8,848 bases of DNA, taken from contig JANXYW010000066.1 of NCBI GenBank assembly GCA_025355835.1, positions 1-8,848 on the forward strand, read 5' to 3'. Numbering within the stretch: position 1 is the stretch's first letter; each line of letters opens with the position of its first letter. This DNA comes from Chloroflexota bacterium. GTDB lineage: Bacteria > Chloroflexota > Dehalococcoidia > DSTF01 > JACRBR01. A model generated the notes under the pieces. That model saw only the letters and a program-made list of their open reading frames with translations, did no database searches and had not been told where the DNA came from. Made by a program: the position numbers and the translations under genes. Below, one piece after another: positions 1-5,548 of the stretch.

Positions 1-458
1 GCGACGCGCGGGCGCAGGGCGAACCACACGTCCTGCGACCCTTCCCAGAGATACTTCTCGTTGTACGCGCCGTTGATTCGCTTGATCAGCGCCTTACCGC
101 TCGCGACCTCCACGGCGCCTTCGATGATCACGACATCCTCGCCGCGCTCGAGGTTCACCGACACCCGCGGATCGCGAGCGAGGTTGCGCGCCGTCAGCGC
201 GCCGTTACTGAAGTAGAGCGTCTCGTCCAGCCAGATCCCCCATACCGGAATGCTGTGCGGCCGGCCGTCCTTGCGTGTCGTCGAGATCCAATAGATGTAC
301 GACCCACGCATCCGTTCGCTCACGCGGCTCCACGGCAGCAGCCCCATGCCCTCCTTCGGGCCCTTCAGCCCGTACGGGATGTCGGGCCGGTCGACCACCG
401 GCTTCCGCGCTCGTTTCGAGGCGGCTGGCTTTGCTTTGCGTTTCGTCGTAGCAGGCAT
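1..458 (-). CDS. PPOX-fold (pyridoxamine 5'-phosphate oxidase-like) flavin/F420-binding protein, partial at its 3' end
   Basis: Seen: an open frame from ATG at 458 runs leftward off the window, giving 152 residues without a stop. A strong Shine-Dalgarno (GGAGGTG, six bases before the ATG on the minus strand) fixes the start. Residues 63-76 read KDGRPHSIPVWGIW, followed by a segment ending in LYFSNGALTARNLARDPRVSV (about residues 81-101) and the strand GEDVVIIEGAVEV. This strand order (short motif after a 'DGRPH' turn, 'W', then 'ARNLxxDPRVSV') is typical of split-barrel PPOX-class oxidoreductases that bind FMN or F420. Residues 4-20 form a Lys/Arg/Ala-rich tail ahead of the fold, which is not needed for the family. 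Known: such proteins reduce small substrates or bind flavin, heme or F420, and substrate cannot be read from sequence. The C-terminus lies outside the window. It is transcribed divergently from the phosphodiesterase gene, so the two need not be functionally related. Confidence 0.85.
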   Translation of the reverse strand, partial: MPATTKRKAKPAASKRARKPVVDRPDIPYGLKGPKEGMGLLPWSRVSERMRGSYIYWISTTRKDGRPHSIPVWGIWLDETLYFSNGALTARNLARDPRVSVNLERGEDVVIIEGAVEVASGKALIKRINGAYNEKYLWEGSQDVWFALRPRV

Positions 459-494
459 CGAAGCACCTCCGTCGTCACGTTAACACTCGACTCG

Positions 495-500
495 ATTCTA
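495..500 (-). promoter_or_regulatory. Possible -10 element for the PPOX gene
   Basis: On the minus strand the sequence TAGAAT (five of six matches to TATAAT) lies about 37 bases before the PPOX start codon. That would leave a roughly 30-base leader containing the strong ribosome binding site. No good -35 box is present at 16-18 bases upstream (the best is CAACGG), so this is a weak call. Confidence 0.25.
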
Positions 501-592
501 CTCGCGGCGACGCGCAGCCGTTGCGCGATGCCCACCGCTACCCGATGATGGCTCCACCACAACAACCTACGCACGATAGGGGCCTGCGAATC

Positions 593-2578
593 ATGACCGT
601 AGAACCAAGAACTACTAACTACGAACCACAAACTACAAACTCGCCCGCAGTCGGCCCGGAGCGACTCCAGGGGCAGGGCCTCGACCCGCATCAGTACGAG
701 TCCGGCGACCGCGCCATTCACACGCTGCTCACCGACGCCACGGTCGGCCCGCAGACCGACCTCGTGATCACCTATCGCGATGATGCGTACGAAGTCTGGG
801 CGAAGCGCGGCATGATCCGCTTCGAGCGCACGTACGCCGAGGACGGCAGCGGCTACGAGTACCGCATCATCGAGCAGATCGGCGACAACCCCGTCGCCAA
901 CCAGGATCGCAGAGCGCTCGCGACGATCGACGAAGAGCTCGCCGCGTCGAAGGCGTCCGGCTTTCCCGGCATCGAAGCGAACACCGCGTACATCGAGCCC
1001 GAGCACAACACGTACCCGTTCGCGTACGAGCGCATCGCGCAGCTCTTCGACAGCCCGAACGCGCCCGACCTCGTCGTCAACCCGAAGGCGTACGCGTTCG
1101 GCCGAAAGCCCGGCCAGCACGGCGCGCTCGACGTTGTTCACGCGCGATCGCCGCTCGTCTTCTCCGGCCCCGGCATCAAGCAAGGTGCGCTCATCGATGC
1201 GCCCTCGCGCCAGATCGATATCGCACCGACGATCGCGCACCTCAGTGGCTTCCCGCTGATCGACGGCAAGGACGTCACCGGCCGCACGTCGTCGGAGCGC
1301 GGCGTCGCGCCCGACGTCTACCTCAAGCGCCAAGACGGTCACGTCCTCGACGAGATCATCGACCCAGGCAGCGACGCGCGTCCGGAACGCGTCTACATCC
1401 TCCTGCTCGATGGCCAGAGCAATACCGAACTGAAGTTCCGTCTCGCCAACGATCCCGACGCGATACCCAACCTGCGACGCCTGATCCGCAACGGCAGCAT
1501 GTTCGACTACGGATCGCTCACCAACTTCCCCAGCATCACCTGGCCCAGCCACAACGCCATCGGCACGGGCGCCTGGGGCGGCCACCACGACATCGTCAAC
1601 CCGACGTACTACCTGCGCGAAAAGCGCGAGGTCGTGACGCCGCAAGGCCAGCAGTTCAACACCGCGAAGTTCCTCGGAGATGGCGTCGAGACGCTGTACG
1701 AGGCGTTTCACCGCGTCTTCGGTCCTTGGCAGGGCCAGCACGGCGCCTTCACGGCGTCGATTCACGAGCCCTGCACGCGCGGCGCCGATCACGCAACGCT
1801 CGAACGCCTTGTCATCGGCGACCGCGATCGTCTCAAAGAACTGACCGCACGCCACGCCGGCGACACGAGCCCGAAGTGGCTGGAGGACGACCAAAAGGGC
1901 GCGCAGGGCGAGTCGATTGTCGACGGCCGCGGCGTCGCGCAGGCGATCGTGCTGTACACCGACGAGGGCCATCCGCCGCCGAAGTTCATGTTCCACGAAT
2001 TCACGCTCACCGATGGCGTCGGCCACGACTACGGACCGCACTCCGACGGCCAGCGCGTGTCGCTCGACGAGACCGATATCCGCGTCGGTCACATCCTCGC
2101 CGCGCTCGAAGCGGCTGGTCTCTACGACGACACGCTCTTCATCATCACGACCGATCACGGCATGGCGCCCGTCGATGCGTCTTTGAAGGCGAACCAGGTG
2201 CGCGCAGTCACCGACGCCGGCATGAAGGCGATCATCCCCGACCCGCTTGTCTACCTGATCGATATGGCTGTCGAGATCACGCGCCACGAAGACGGCCGCA
2301 CCGCCATGATCGAAGTGCTCGCGAACGACGCCGACGAATCCGGCGAGCGCCCGCCGCTGGAAGGTGCGGAAATAACCTTGAGCACCCACAACGCAAAAGT
2401 GCTCGCCCGCGCCAAAACCGACAACGGAGGCACCTGCGGCCTTCCCCTCCCGCTCGATGTCGCCGCGACCGAGATGTTCATCACCGTTCACCACGACGAC
2501 TACAACCCCCGCCACCTCCGCCTCGACGGCACCAGCGTCCGCGAAGACATCCGCGCACTGCTGTACGGCACCCGCTAG
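593..2578 (+). CDS. Alkaline phosphatase superfamily phosphodiesterase with circularly permuted catalytic core and C-terminal beta-sandwich domain
   Basis: 661 residues from ATG 593. Seen: a two-metal alkaline phosphatase/NPP-type motif set, with LLLDG (D273), SITWPSH (T316 as likely nucleophile), TDGVGHDYG (D474 and H478, the usual D-x3-H spacing) and TTDHGM (D521, H522). The seventh ligand motif, normally C-terminal to TTDHG, is instead at the N-terminus: GQHG (H176), followed by SGPGIKQG (191-198) and DIAPTIAHLSG (209-219), which normally close the fold. Nothing resembling GxHG follows TTDHG. Residues about 553-655 look like a carboxypeptidase-regulatory or Ig-like beta-sandwich (PLEGAEITLS...TDNGG...). 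There is no signal peptide or membrane segment, so it is probably cytoplasmic. Known: the superfamily hydrolyses phosphate mono- or diesters and sulfates; the substrate here is unknown. Start choice: another in-frame ATG at 521 has no ribosome site, while 593 has only a weak GGGG ten bases upstream. Residues 3-16 translate an A/C-rich tract and are probably not conserved. The next plausible start is GTG 764, which would cut into family-like sequence. Confidence 0.85.
   Translation: MTVEPRTTNYEPQTTNSPAVGPERLQGQGLDPHQYESGDRAIHTLLTDATVGPQTDLVITYRDDAYEVWAKRGMIRFERTYAEDGSGYEYRIIEQIGDNPVANQDRRALATIDEELAASKASGFPGIEANTAYIEPEHNTYPFAYERIAQLFDSPNAPDLVVNPKAYAFGRKPGQHGALDVVHARSPLVFSGPGIKQGALIDAPSRQIDIAPTIAHLSGFPLIDGKDVTGRTSSERGVAPDVYLKRQDGHVLDEIIDPGSDARPERVYILLLDGQSNTELKFRLANDPDAIPNLRRLIRNGSMFDYGSLTNFPSITWPSHNAIGTGAWGGHHDIVNPTYYLREKREVVTPQGQQFNTAKFLGDGVETLYEAFHRVFGPWQGQHGAFTASIHEPCTRGADHATLERLVIGDRDRLKELTARHAGDTSPKWLEDDQKGAQGESIVDGRGVAQAIVLYTDEGHPPPKFMFHEFTLTDGVGHDYGPHSDGQRVSLDETDIRVGHILAALEAAGLYDDTLFIITTDHGMAPVDASLKANQVRAVTDAGMKAIIPDPLVYLIDMAVEITRHEDGRTAMIEVLANDADESGERPPLEGAEITLSTHNAKVLARAKTDNGGTCGLPLPLDVAATEMFITVHHDDYNPRHLRLDGTSVREDIRALLYGTR
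600..640 (+). repeat. A/C-rich low-complexity tract with AACTAC-type repeats at the 5' end of the phosphodiesterase frame
   Basis: This 41-base stretch is almost free of G and is built of loose repeats of AACTAC, GAACCA and CAAACT, unlike the GC-rich codons on either side. A similar TAACTAACTAC string occurs at 4788-4798 in noncoding DNA. It encodes the odd stretch EPRTTNYEPQTTN. It looks like intergenic filler captured at the start of the gene, and it weakens confidence in the chosen start codon. Confidence 0.5.
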
Positions 2579-2586
2579 CACGCCAA

Positions 2587-2617
2587 GAGTGGCACAGCCG
2601 TCCCCGGCTGTGAGTCG
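2587..2617. repeat. Dispersed 31-bp palindromic repeat, copy 1
   Basis: Thirty-one bases identical to 4714-4744. The core is a perfect 8-bp hairpin: CACAGCCG at 2593-2600 and CGGCTGTG at 2605-2612, with a TCCC loop. It begins eight bases after the phosphodiesterase stop codon, so it may serve as a transcript end or mRNA-stabilising hairpin. It lacks a U-tract, so a simple rho-independent terminator is unlikely. A variant of the same stem with a different loop occurs at 4648-4665. Confidence 0.75.
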
Positions 2618-2665
2618 GTCGCGCGTTCCGAAACCGAAGGGCATTTTTGTGCCGCTTTCCCGAAC

Positions 2666-2725
2666 GGAGAGCCCTCTCCACATCGTGGATACAAGGGCGG
2701 TCGCCTGCGGCGACCGGTGAGGTGC
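2666..2725. repeat. Second intergenic repeat family: CT/GA palindrome plus GC hairpin ending in GGTGAGGT
   Basis: GGAGAG/CTCTCC at 2666-2679 is followed by an 8-bp hairpin, CGGTCGCC at 2698-2705 and GGCGACCG at 2709-2716 with a TGC loop, and then GGTGAGGT. The same architecture (a CT/GA palindrome, then a short GC hairpin, then GGAGGTGAGGT) occurs at 5681-5730, so the two look like diverged members of one intergenic repeat family. The rest of the gap 2618-2792 holds no recognisable gene, and no clear promoter for the downstream operon is visible. Confidence 0.45.
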
Positions 2726-2792
2726 GCGGATAGCGCCGCCGTCTCATCACCCCCTATACCCAAACGCCTGATTCGCGGACAATACGCAAGAA

Positions 2793-3626
2793 ATGCGACT
2801 CGCACTCAACGGCGCCACGATCATGCACTCGCCGCTCGCCGACGATCTCGAGATCGCCGCTGAGACCGGCTTCACCGCGCTCGAAGTTTGGGCCGGCAAG
2901 CTCGACGCATACCTGCGAGAGCGCTCGCTCGAGGAGCTGGGCGGCCGCATGCGCGCGCTCGGCGTGCAGCCGTGGTGCATCAACTCCATCGAAAACATCA
3001 CGCCTCGCGACGCAGCAGGCCGCCGCGAAATCATCGATCAGCTCCGCCGCACGGCTGGCTTCGCGCGCGGGATCGGCGCGCCCAGCATCGTCGTCGTGCC
3101 TGGACGCGCGCCAGAGGGGTCCACACGGCCTGCCGCCGTCGCCGACGCTGTCGAGGTGCTGCGGATGATGTCCGATGCCGCCGAGGACATCGGCCTCGCA
3201 TTCGAGTTCCTCGGCAAGCCCGGTTGCTCCGTGCCGACGCTCGATATGGCGATCGAAATCGTTACCGCGGCCGATCGCTCGAACGTCGGGATGGTGATCG
3301 ACACATTCCACTTCCACGCCGGCGGCAGCCAGATGGCCGATCTCGCGAGGGTGCCCATCGAGAAGCTGTTCGTCGTGCACCTCAACGGCTGCGAGGATCA
3401 TCCGAAGGCCGAACTGACCGACGCCCACCGCCTCTTCCCGGGCGAGGGCGTGATCCCGATCGTCGAGATCCTGTCCGCGCTGCGTGATCGCGGCTTCGAC
3501 GGCACGATGTCCATCGAGATCTTCCGTCCCGAATACTGGGAGCGCGACGCGCGCGAGGTAGCTCGTGATGCGAAGATGAAGGCTGAAGCCGTCCTGACGG
3601 CGGCGGGGTACGCCATCGATGGTTAG
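2793..3626 (+). CDS. iolI: IolI-like 2-keto-myo-inositol (inosose) isomerase, sugar phosphate isomerase/epimerase TIM barrel
   Basis: 277 residues, the usual length for IolI (about 278). Seen: alignment from memory to Bacillus subtilis IolI holds along the whole chain, including FEFLGKPGCSVPT, NVGMVIDTFHFHAGGS, the stretch from VVHLNG to TDAHRLFPGEG, and MSIEIFRPEYW. The four metal ligands are present as E138, D170, H196 and E242. Their spacings (32, 26 and 46 residues) equal those of E142, D174, H200 and E246 in the Bacillus enzyme. Known: IolI interconverts inosose isomers in the cytoplasm using a bound divalent metal; related barrels act as ketose epimerases. Context: a dehydrogenase of the inositol-dehydrogenase superfamily starts 21 bases downstream, which supports an inositol or inosose role. 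Oddity: there is no clear ribosome binding site before ATG 2793 (the upstream bases are ATACGCAAGAA), so translation may be leaderless or weak. The function could have drifted to another keto-sugar, so the symbol is a family-level call. Confidence 0.82.
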   Translation: MRLALNGATIMHSPLADDLEIAAETGFTALEVWAGKLDAYLRERSLEELGGRMRALGVQPWCINSIENITPRDAAGRREIIDQLRRTAGFARGIGAPSIVVVPGRAPEGSTRPAAVADAVEVLRMMSDAAEDIGLAFEFLGKPGCSVPTLDMAIEIVTAADRSNVGMVIDTFHFHAGGSQMADLARVPIEKLFVVHLNGCEDHPKAELTDAHRLFPGEGVIPIVEILSALRDRGFDGTMSIEIFRPEYWERDAREVARDAKMKAEAVLTAAGYAIDG

Positions 3627-3647
3627 CAAACGACAGGAGTTGGTCTA

Positions 3648-4628
3648 GTGGACACGCTGCGCATCGGCTTCATGGGCGCCGGCTTCATCGCTGGCATACA
3701 CGCGGAGGTGCTCGCGCGCGACCCGCGTGTCAGCGTCCACGCCGTCATCGACCCCGATCTGCAGCGCGTCACGACGTTCGCGCTCAACACCGGCGCTGCG
3801 GTCGTGCCGTCGCTCGATGACCTTCTCGGCGAAGTCGATGCGCTCTACATCTGCACGCCGAACGCACTCCACGCCGATGTTGCGATCCACGCGCTTGACG
3901 CTGGCGTCTCGGTGTTCTCCGAGAAACCGATGGCCACGTCGATCGACGATGCACGCGCTGTGCTCGATGCTTCGCAGCGCGCGCGTGGTGTCTATCAGGC
4001 CGGATTCAACCGCCGATTCGCCGGCGTCTACCGCGAGTTGAAGCATCGCCTCGTCAGCGGGGACGTCGTGCTCTCGTCGGCGCTGCTCAAGATGAATCGC
4101 GGCGAACTGCGTCGCCCCGCCTGGACGGGCGACCCGCTCGTATCCGGCGGCTTCTTGTACGAGACGCCGATTCACATGCTCGATCTGACGCGTTACCTCT
4201 TCGGCGAGCCCGTCGAAGTCGTCTGCCGTGCCCGCTCCACTGTGTACGACCAGCTCGACGACTTCTCGATGCTCTTCACGTTCGAATCGGGCGCGTCCGC
4301 CGTCTTCGCCACCTCCGCCCACGCGACGTGGCTCTTCCCCTTCGAGCGCGTCGAGGTGTACGGCGAGCACGCGGCCATCGTCACGGAGGAGATGGAGCGC
4401 ATCACCTTCTCCACCGGCGACCAGCAGGCCGCGCTCACGCTTGACTTCGCCCAGCAGCCGCGCGATGAGCGCTGGGGCTACATCGAGGCCGATGGCCGCT
4501 TCGTCGATGCGATCTGCGGCGTCGGAGAACCCGCCGTCAGCGCCGCAGAAGCCTTCGCCACCACCCAGCTCGTAGAACGCTGCTATGCCGCGGCCCGCGA
4601 AGCCGACGCGGCCTCGCCGTCGGCGTAA
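3648..4628 (+). CDS. Gfo/Idh/MocA family NAD(P)-dependent oxidoreductase, inositol dehydrogenase-like
   Basis: 326 residues from GTG 3648, with AGGAG eight bases upstream. Seen: an N-terminal Rossmann motif GFMGAGFIAGIHA (7-19), the acidic residue D35 after the second strand where NAD-preferring members often have one, the EKP motif (E92, K93, P94; K93 is the catalytic lysine position), GFNRRF (119-124) and the active-site helix GGFLYETPIHMLDL (167-180) with H176. Known: family members oxidise a sugar or cyclitol hydroxyl, using the lysine and the D/H pair; in Bacillus IolG these are K97, D172 and H176. Odd: the aspartate position appears to be glutamate here (E172). That substitution occurs in some family branches but may alter substrate choice. 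Context: it is 21 bases after the IolI-like gene, so almost certainly co-transcribed. Together they fit oxidation of an inositol to an inosose and isomerisation of the product. Whether it is IolG-, IolX- or IolW-like cannot be settled here. Confidence 0.85.
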   Translation: MDTLRIGFMGAGFIAGIHAEVLARDPRVSVHAVIDPDLQRVTTFALNTGAAVVPSLDDLLGEVDALYICTPNALHADVAIHALDAGVSVFSEKPMATSIDDARAVLDASQRARGVYQAGFNRRFAGVYRELKHRLVSGDVVLSSALLKMNRGELRRPAWTGDPLVSGGFLYETPIHMLDLTRYLFGEPVEVVCRARSTVYDQLDDFSMLFTFESGASAVFATSAHATWLFPFERVEVYGEHAAIVTEEMERITFSTGDQQAALTLDFAQQPRDERWGYIEADGRFVDAICGVGEPAVSAAEAFATTQLVERCYAAAREADAASPSA

Positions 4629-4642
4629 CGTAGCCTTGCGAT

Positions 4643-4669
4643 GCCGGACAGCCGCCGCCGGCTGTTGGC
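4643..4669 (+). terminator. Hairpin after the dehydrogenase gene, possible terminator
   Basis: ACAGCCG (4648-4654) pairs with CGGCTGT (4659-4665) around a CCGC loop. Flanking GCC (4643-4645) and GGC (4667-4669) can extend the stem across a small internal loop. It lies 14 bases after the stop codon of the two-gene operon. There is no U-tract. The stem equals the core of the dispersed 31-bp repeat, so it may be a diverged repeat copy rather than a dedicated terminator. Confidence 0.4.
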
Positions 4670-4713
4670 AGCCCGCCTCGCCTAGCACGAGCCCCAGCGA
4701 TCCTGCGTCGTAC

Positions 4714-4744
4714 GAGTGGCACAGCCGTCCCCGGCTGTGAGTCG
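4714..4744. repeat. Dispersed 31-bp palindromic repeat, copy 2
   Basis: Identical over 31 bases to 2587-2617, with the same 8-bp hairpin at 4720-4727 and 4732-4739 and loop TCCC. The flanking bases differ (GTAC before and CGGG after, against CCAA and GTCG at copy 1), which marks the repeat borders. Both copies lie downstream of a plus-strand gene in noncoding DNA. Confidence 0.75.
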
Positions 4745-4910
4745 CGGGGAAGCGAGGCAGCCCGTAGCGAGTGCCTGCAACTTGACGTAACTAACTACAG
4801 GTAGGCCGATCGTTCGCTGATCGGAACGCAACCAAACCGCACCTTTGTTCCGATTTGCGCAAAATGGCTCGCCAGCTTTACAGAATCCGCACGAAGATCG
4901 CATTTGGGGG
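4745..4910. other. Noncoding stretch with two mutually exclusive inverted repeats upstream of the riboswitch promoter
   Basis: No gene is supported here. CCGATC (4806-4811) can pair with GATCGG (4819-4824). The overlapping ATCGGAAC (4820-4827) is a perfect 8-bp inverted repeat of GTTCCGAT (4847-4854) with 19 bases between. Both cannot form at once. They lie 57 or more bases upstream of the -35 box, so they are not in the riboswitch transcript made from that promoter. They could be an operator or the end of read-through RNA from the inositol operon. The remainder is featureless. Confidence 0.4.
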
Positions 4911-4940
4911 TTGACAGCTTTGGGGGTGCCGTCTTACTAT
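4911..4940 (+). promoter_or_regulatory. Sigma70-type promoter for the c-di-AMP riboswitch transcript
   Basis: A perfect -35 box TTGACA (4911-4916) is followed by an 18-base spacer and a -10 box TACTAT (4935-4940, five of six). The expected start of transcription is about 4947. It is the best promoter match I found in the window, and it sits about 65 bases upstream of the riboswitch. Confidence 0.75.
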
Positions 4941-5011
4941 GTTCTTGAAATCACAAGCGCGCTTTGAGCATGTGTTCAGAGTGCTGGAGCAGGCCTCGTG
5001 CAGGCTCCAAA

Positions 5012-5178
5012 GCCGAACCTGAAGGTGGCTCTCACGAGTCCCGACAGGACGGGGGAACCGACCGCCGCGCGACGCGCGGCTGGGGTGAATCGCGCAGCGA
5101 CCCGGCAACGGGCGTTGACGCGTAGGGTAGCCTTTCAACCCGAACCCGACAGCTAACCCCGTAGGCATTCGGAAGGCC
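5012..5178 (+). promoter_or_regulatory. Cyclic-di-AMP riboswitch (ydaO/yuaA leader class)
   Basis: Seen in order: GACAGGAC then GGGGGAACC (5043-5059), a 7-bp hairpin GCCGCGC/GCGCGGC (5064-5070 and 5074-5080), TGGGGTGAAT (5081-5090), CGCG (5091-5094) facing CGCG (5119-5122) around a CCCG-GCAA-CGGG hairpin (5101-5112), TAGGGT (5123-5128) pairing with ACCC (5138-5141), and the signature CGAACCCGACAGCTAACCCC followed by GTAGGC (5141-5166). CCGAA (5013-5017) can close the element with TTCGG (5168-5172). Known: these conserved strings in this order are the hallmark of the ydaO/yuaA riboswitch, which binds c-di-AMP, usually turns genes off, and in Actinobacteria and Firmicutes controls cell-wall hydrolases or potassium and osmolyte transport. 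Inferred: here it regulates the 25-codon ORF and zinc-ribbon gene just downstream. The expression platform is not obvious. No strong terminator lies between it and the gene, so control of translation is more likely. CCCTC (5208-5212) could pair with GAGGG (5249-5253), part of the downstream ribosome site. The exact 5' border is uncertain. Confidence 0.92.
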
Positions 5179-5179
5179 C

Positions 5180-5257
5180 ATGGCTGGCACAACCAAGCGC
5201 TTTCTGACCCTCTGCGTGGGCGGAGGAATTGGGCCCATCGGGCTCTGGGAGGGATAG
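5180..5257 (+). CDS. Possible 25-residue leader peptide between the riboswitch and the zinc-ribbon gene
   Basis: ATG 5180 opens a 25-codon frame ending at TAG 5255-5257, one base before the ATG of the zinc-ribbon gene. GGAAGG (5171-5176) lies three bases upstream, a short spacing for a ribosome site, and it overlaps the closing stem of the riboswitch. The peptide has a basic start (TTKR, residues 4-7) and then a hydrophobic, glycine-rich run (FLTLCVGGGIGPIGLW, 8-23). It could be a coupled leader peptide, a small membrane peptide, or a chance frame. The near-contact of its stop with the next start, and its placement, are the only support. Confidence 0.35.
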   Translation: MAGTTKRFLTLCVGGGIGPIGLWEG

Positions 5258-5258
5258 C

Positions 5259-5468
5259 ATGACGACGTCCGATCTTCCTCGTACTTGTGCCCGCTGCCGA
5301 GGCTCCATGATCGTAGAACGCGACTGGTACGGCGCCTACAGCACCTGCCTCTGCTGCGGCTACGTTCACGAGGCCGTCTCCACCCCGCCCATCGACCTCA
5401 TGGAAGAAGAAGAGGGCCATCCCCGTCAGCGCCGCCGCCAGCCCTCCCACGGCAAACTCCGACTTTAA
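5259..5468 (+). CDS. Small zinc-ribbon protein under c-di-AMP riboswitch control
   Basis: 69 residues. The start at ATG 5259 is set by the excellent ribosome site GGGAGGG five bases upstream; an in-frame TTG at 5229 is less likely. Seen: CARC (C10, C13) and CLCCG (C30, C32, C33) give a CxxC-x16-CxxC zinc ribbon, with aromatic residues between (W23, Y24, Y27) and after it (Y35). The tail has a short acidic run (EEEE, about 49-52) followed by a basic end (RQRRRQ, SHGKLRL). There is no membrane segment. I do not recognise a named family. Small proteins of this build can be nucleic-acid-binding regulators or protein-binding adaptors. It is the only full-size gene between the riboswitch promoter and the terminator at 5518-5548, so it appears to be the riboswitch's main target, which is unusual for this riboswitch class. 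Confidence 0.8.
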   Translation: MTTSDLPRTCARCRGSMIVERDWYGAYSTCLCCGYVHEAVSTPPIDLMEEEEGHPRQRRRQPSHGKLRL

Positions 5469-5517
5469 CCGTCGTCCTTCATGGACGCGCCCGTCTCCGG
5501 CCGGCACCCGCCGCAGA

Positions 5518-5548
5518 AAACGCTCGACGTACAACCGTTCGAGCGTTT
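5518..5548. terminator. Probable (bidirectional) rho-independent terminator
   Basis: AAACGCTCGA (5518-5527) and TCGAGCGTTT (5539-5548) form a perfect 10-bp stem around an 11-base loop, 50 bases after the zinc-ribbon stop. On the plus strand the stem ends in TTT. On the minus strand it is followed by TTTT, which is a little better. It lies between convergent genes, so it can end transcripts from both sides. Confidence 0.6.

Noticed and set aside
365..2683. 772-codon minus-strand open frame opposite the phosphodiesterase gene
   Set aside because: It has no recognisable motif, is dominated by Val/Arg/Ala/Asp from antisense GC-rich codons, and runs into the PPOX gene. The plus strand carries clear catalytic motifs.
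2754..3629. 291-codon minus-strand open frame opposite the IolI-like gene
   Set aside because: The plus strand matches IolI along its whole length with all metal ligands; the antisense frame has no family likeness.
3645..4688. 347-codon minus-strand open frame opposite the dehydrogenase gene
   Set aside because: It is an antisense shadow with low-complexity Arg/Glu/Val composition; the plus strand has the full Gfo/Idh/MocA motif set and a ribosome site.
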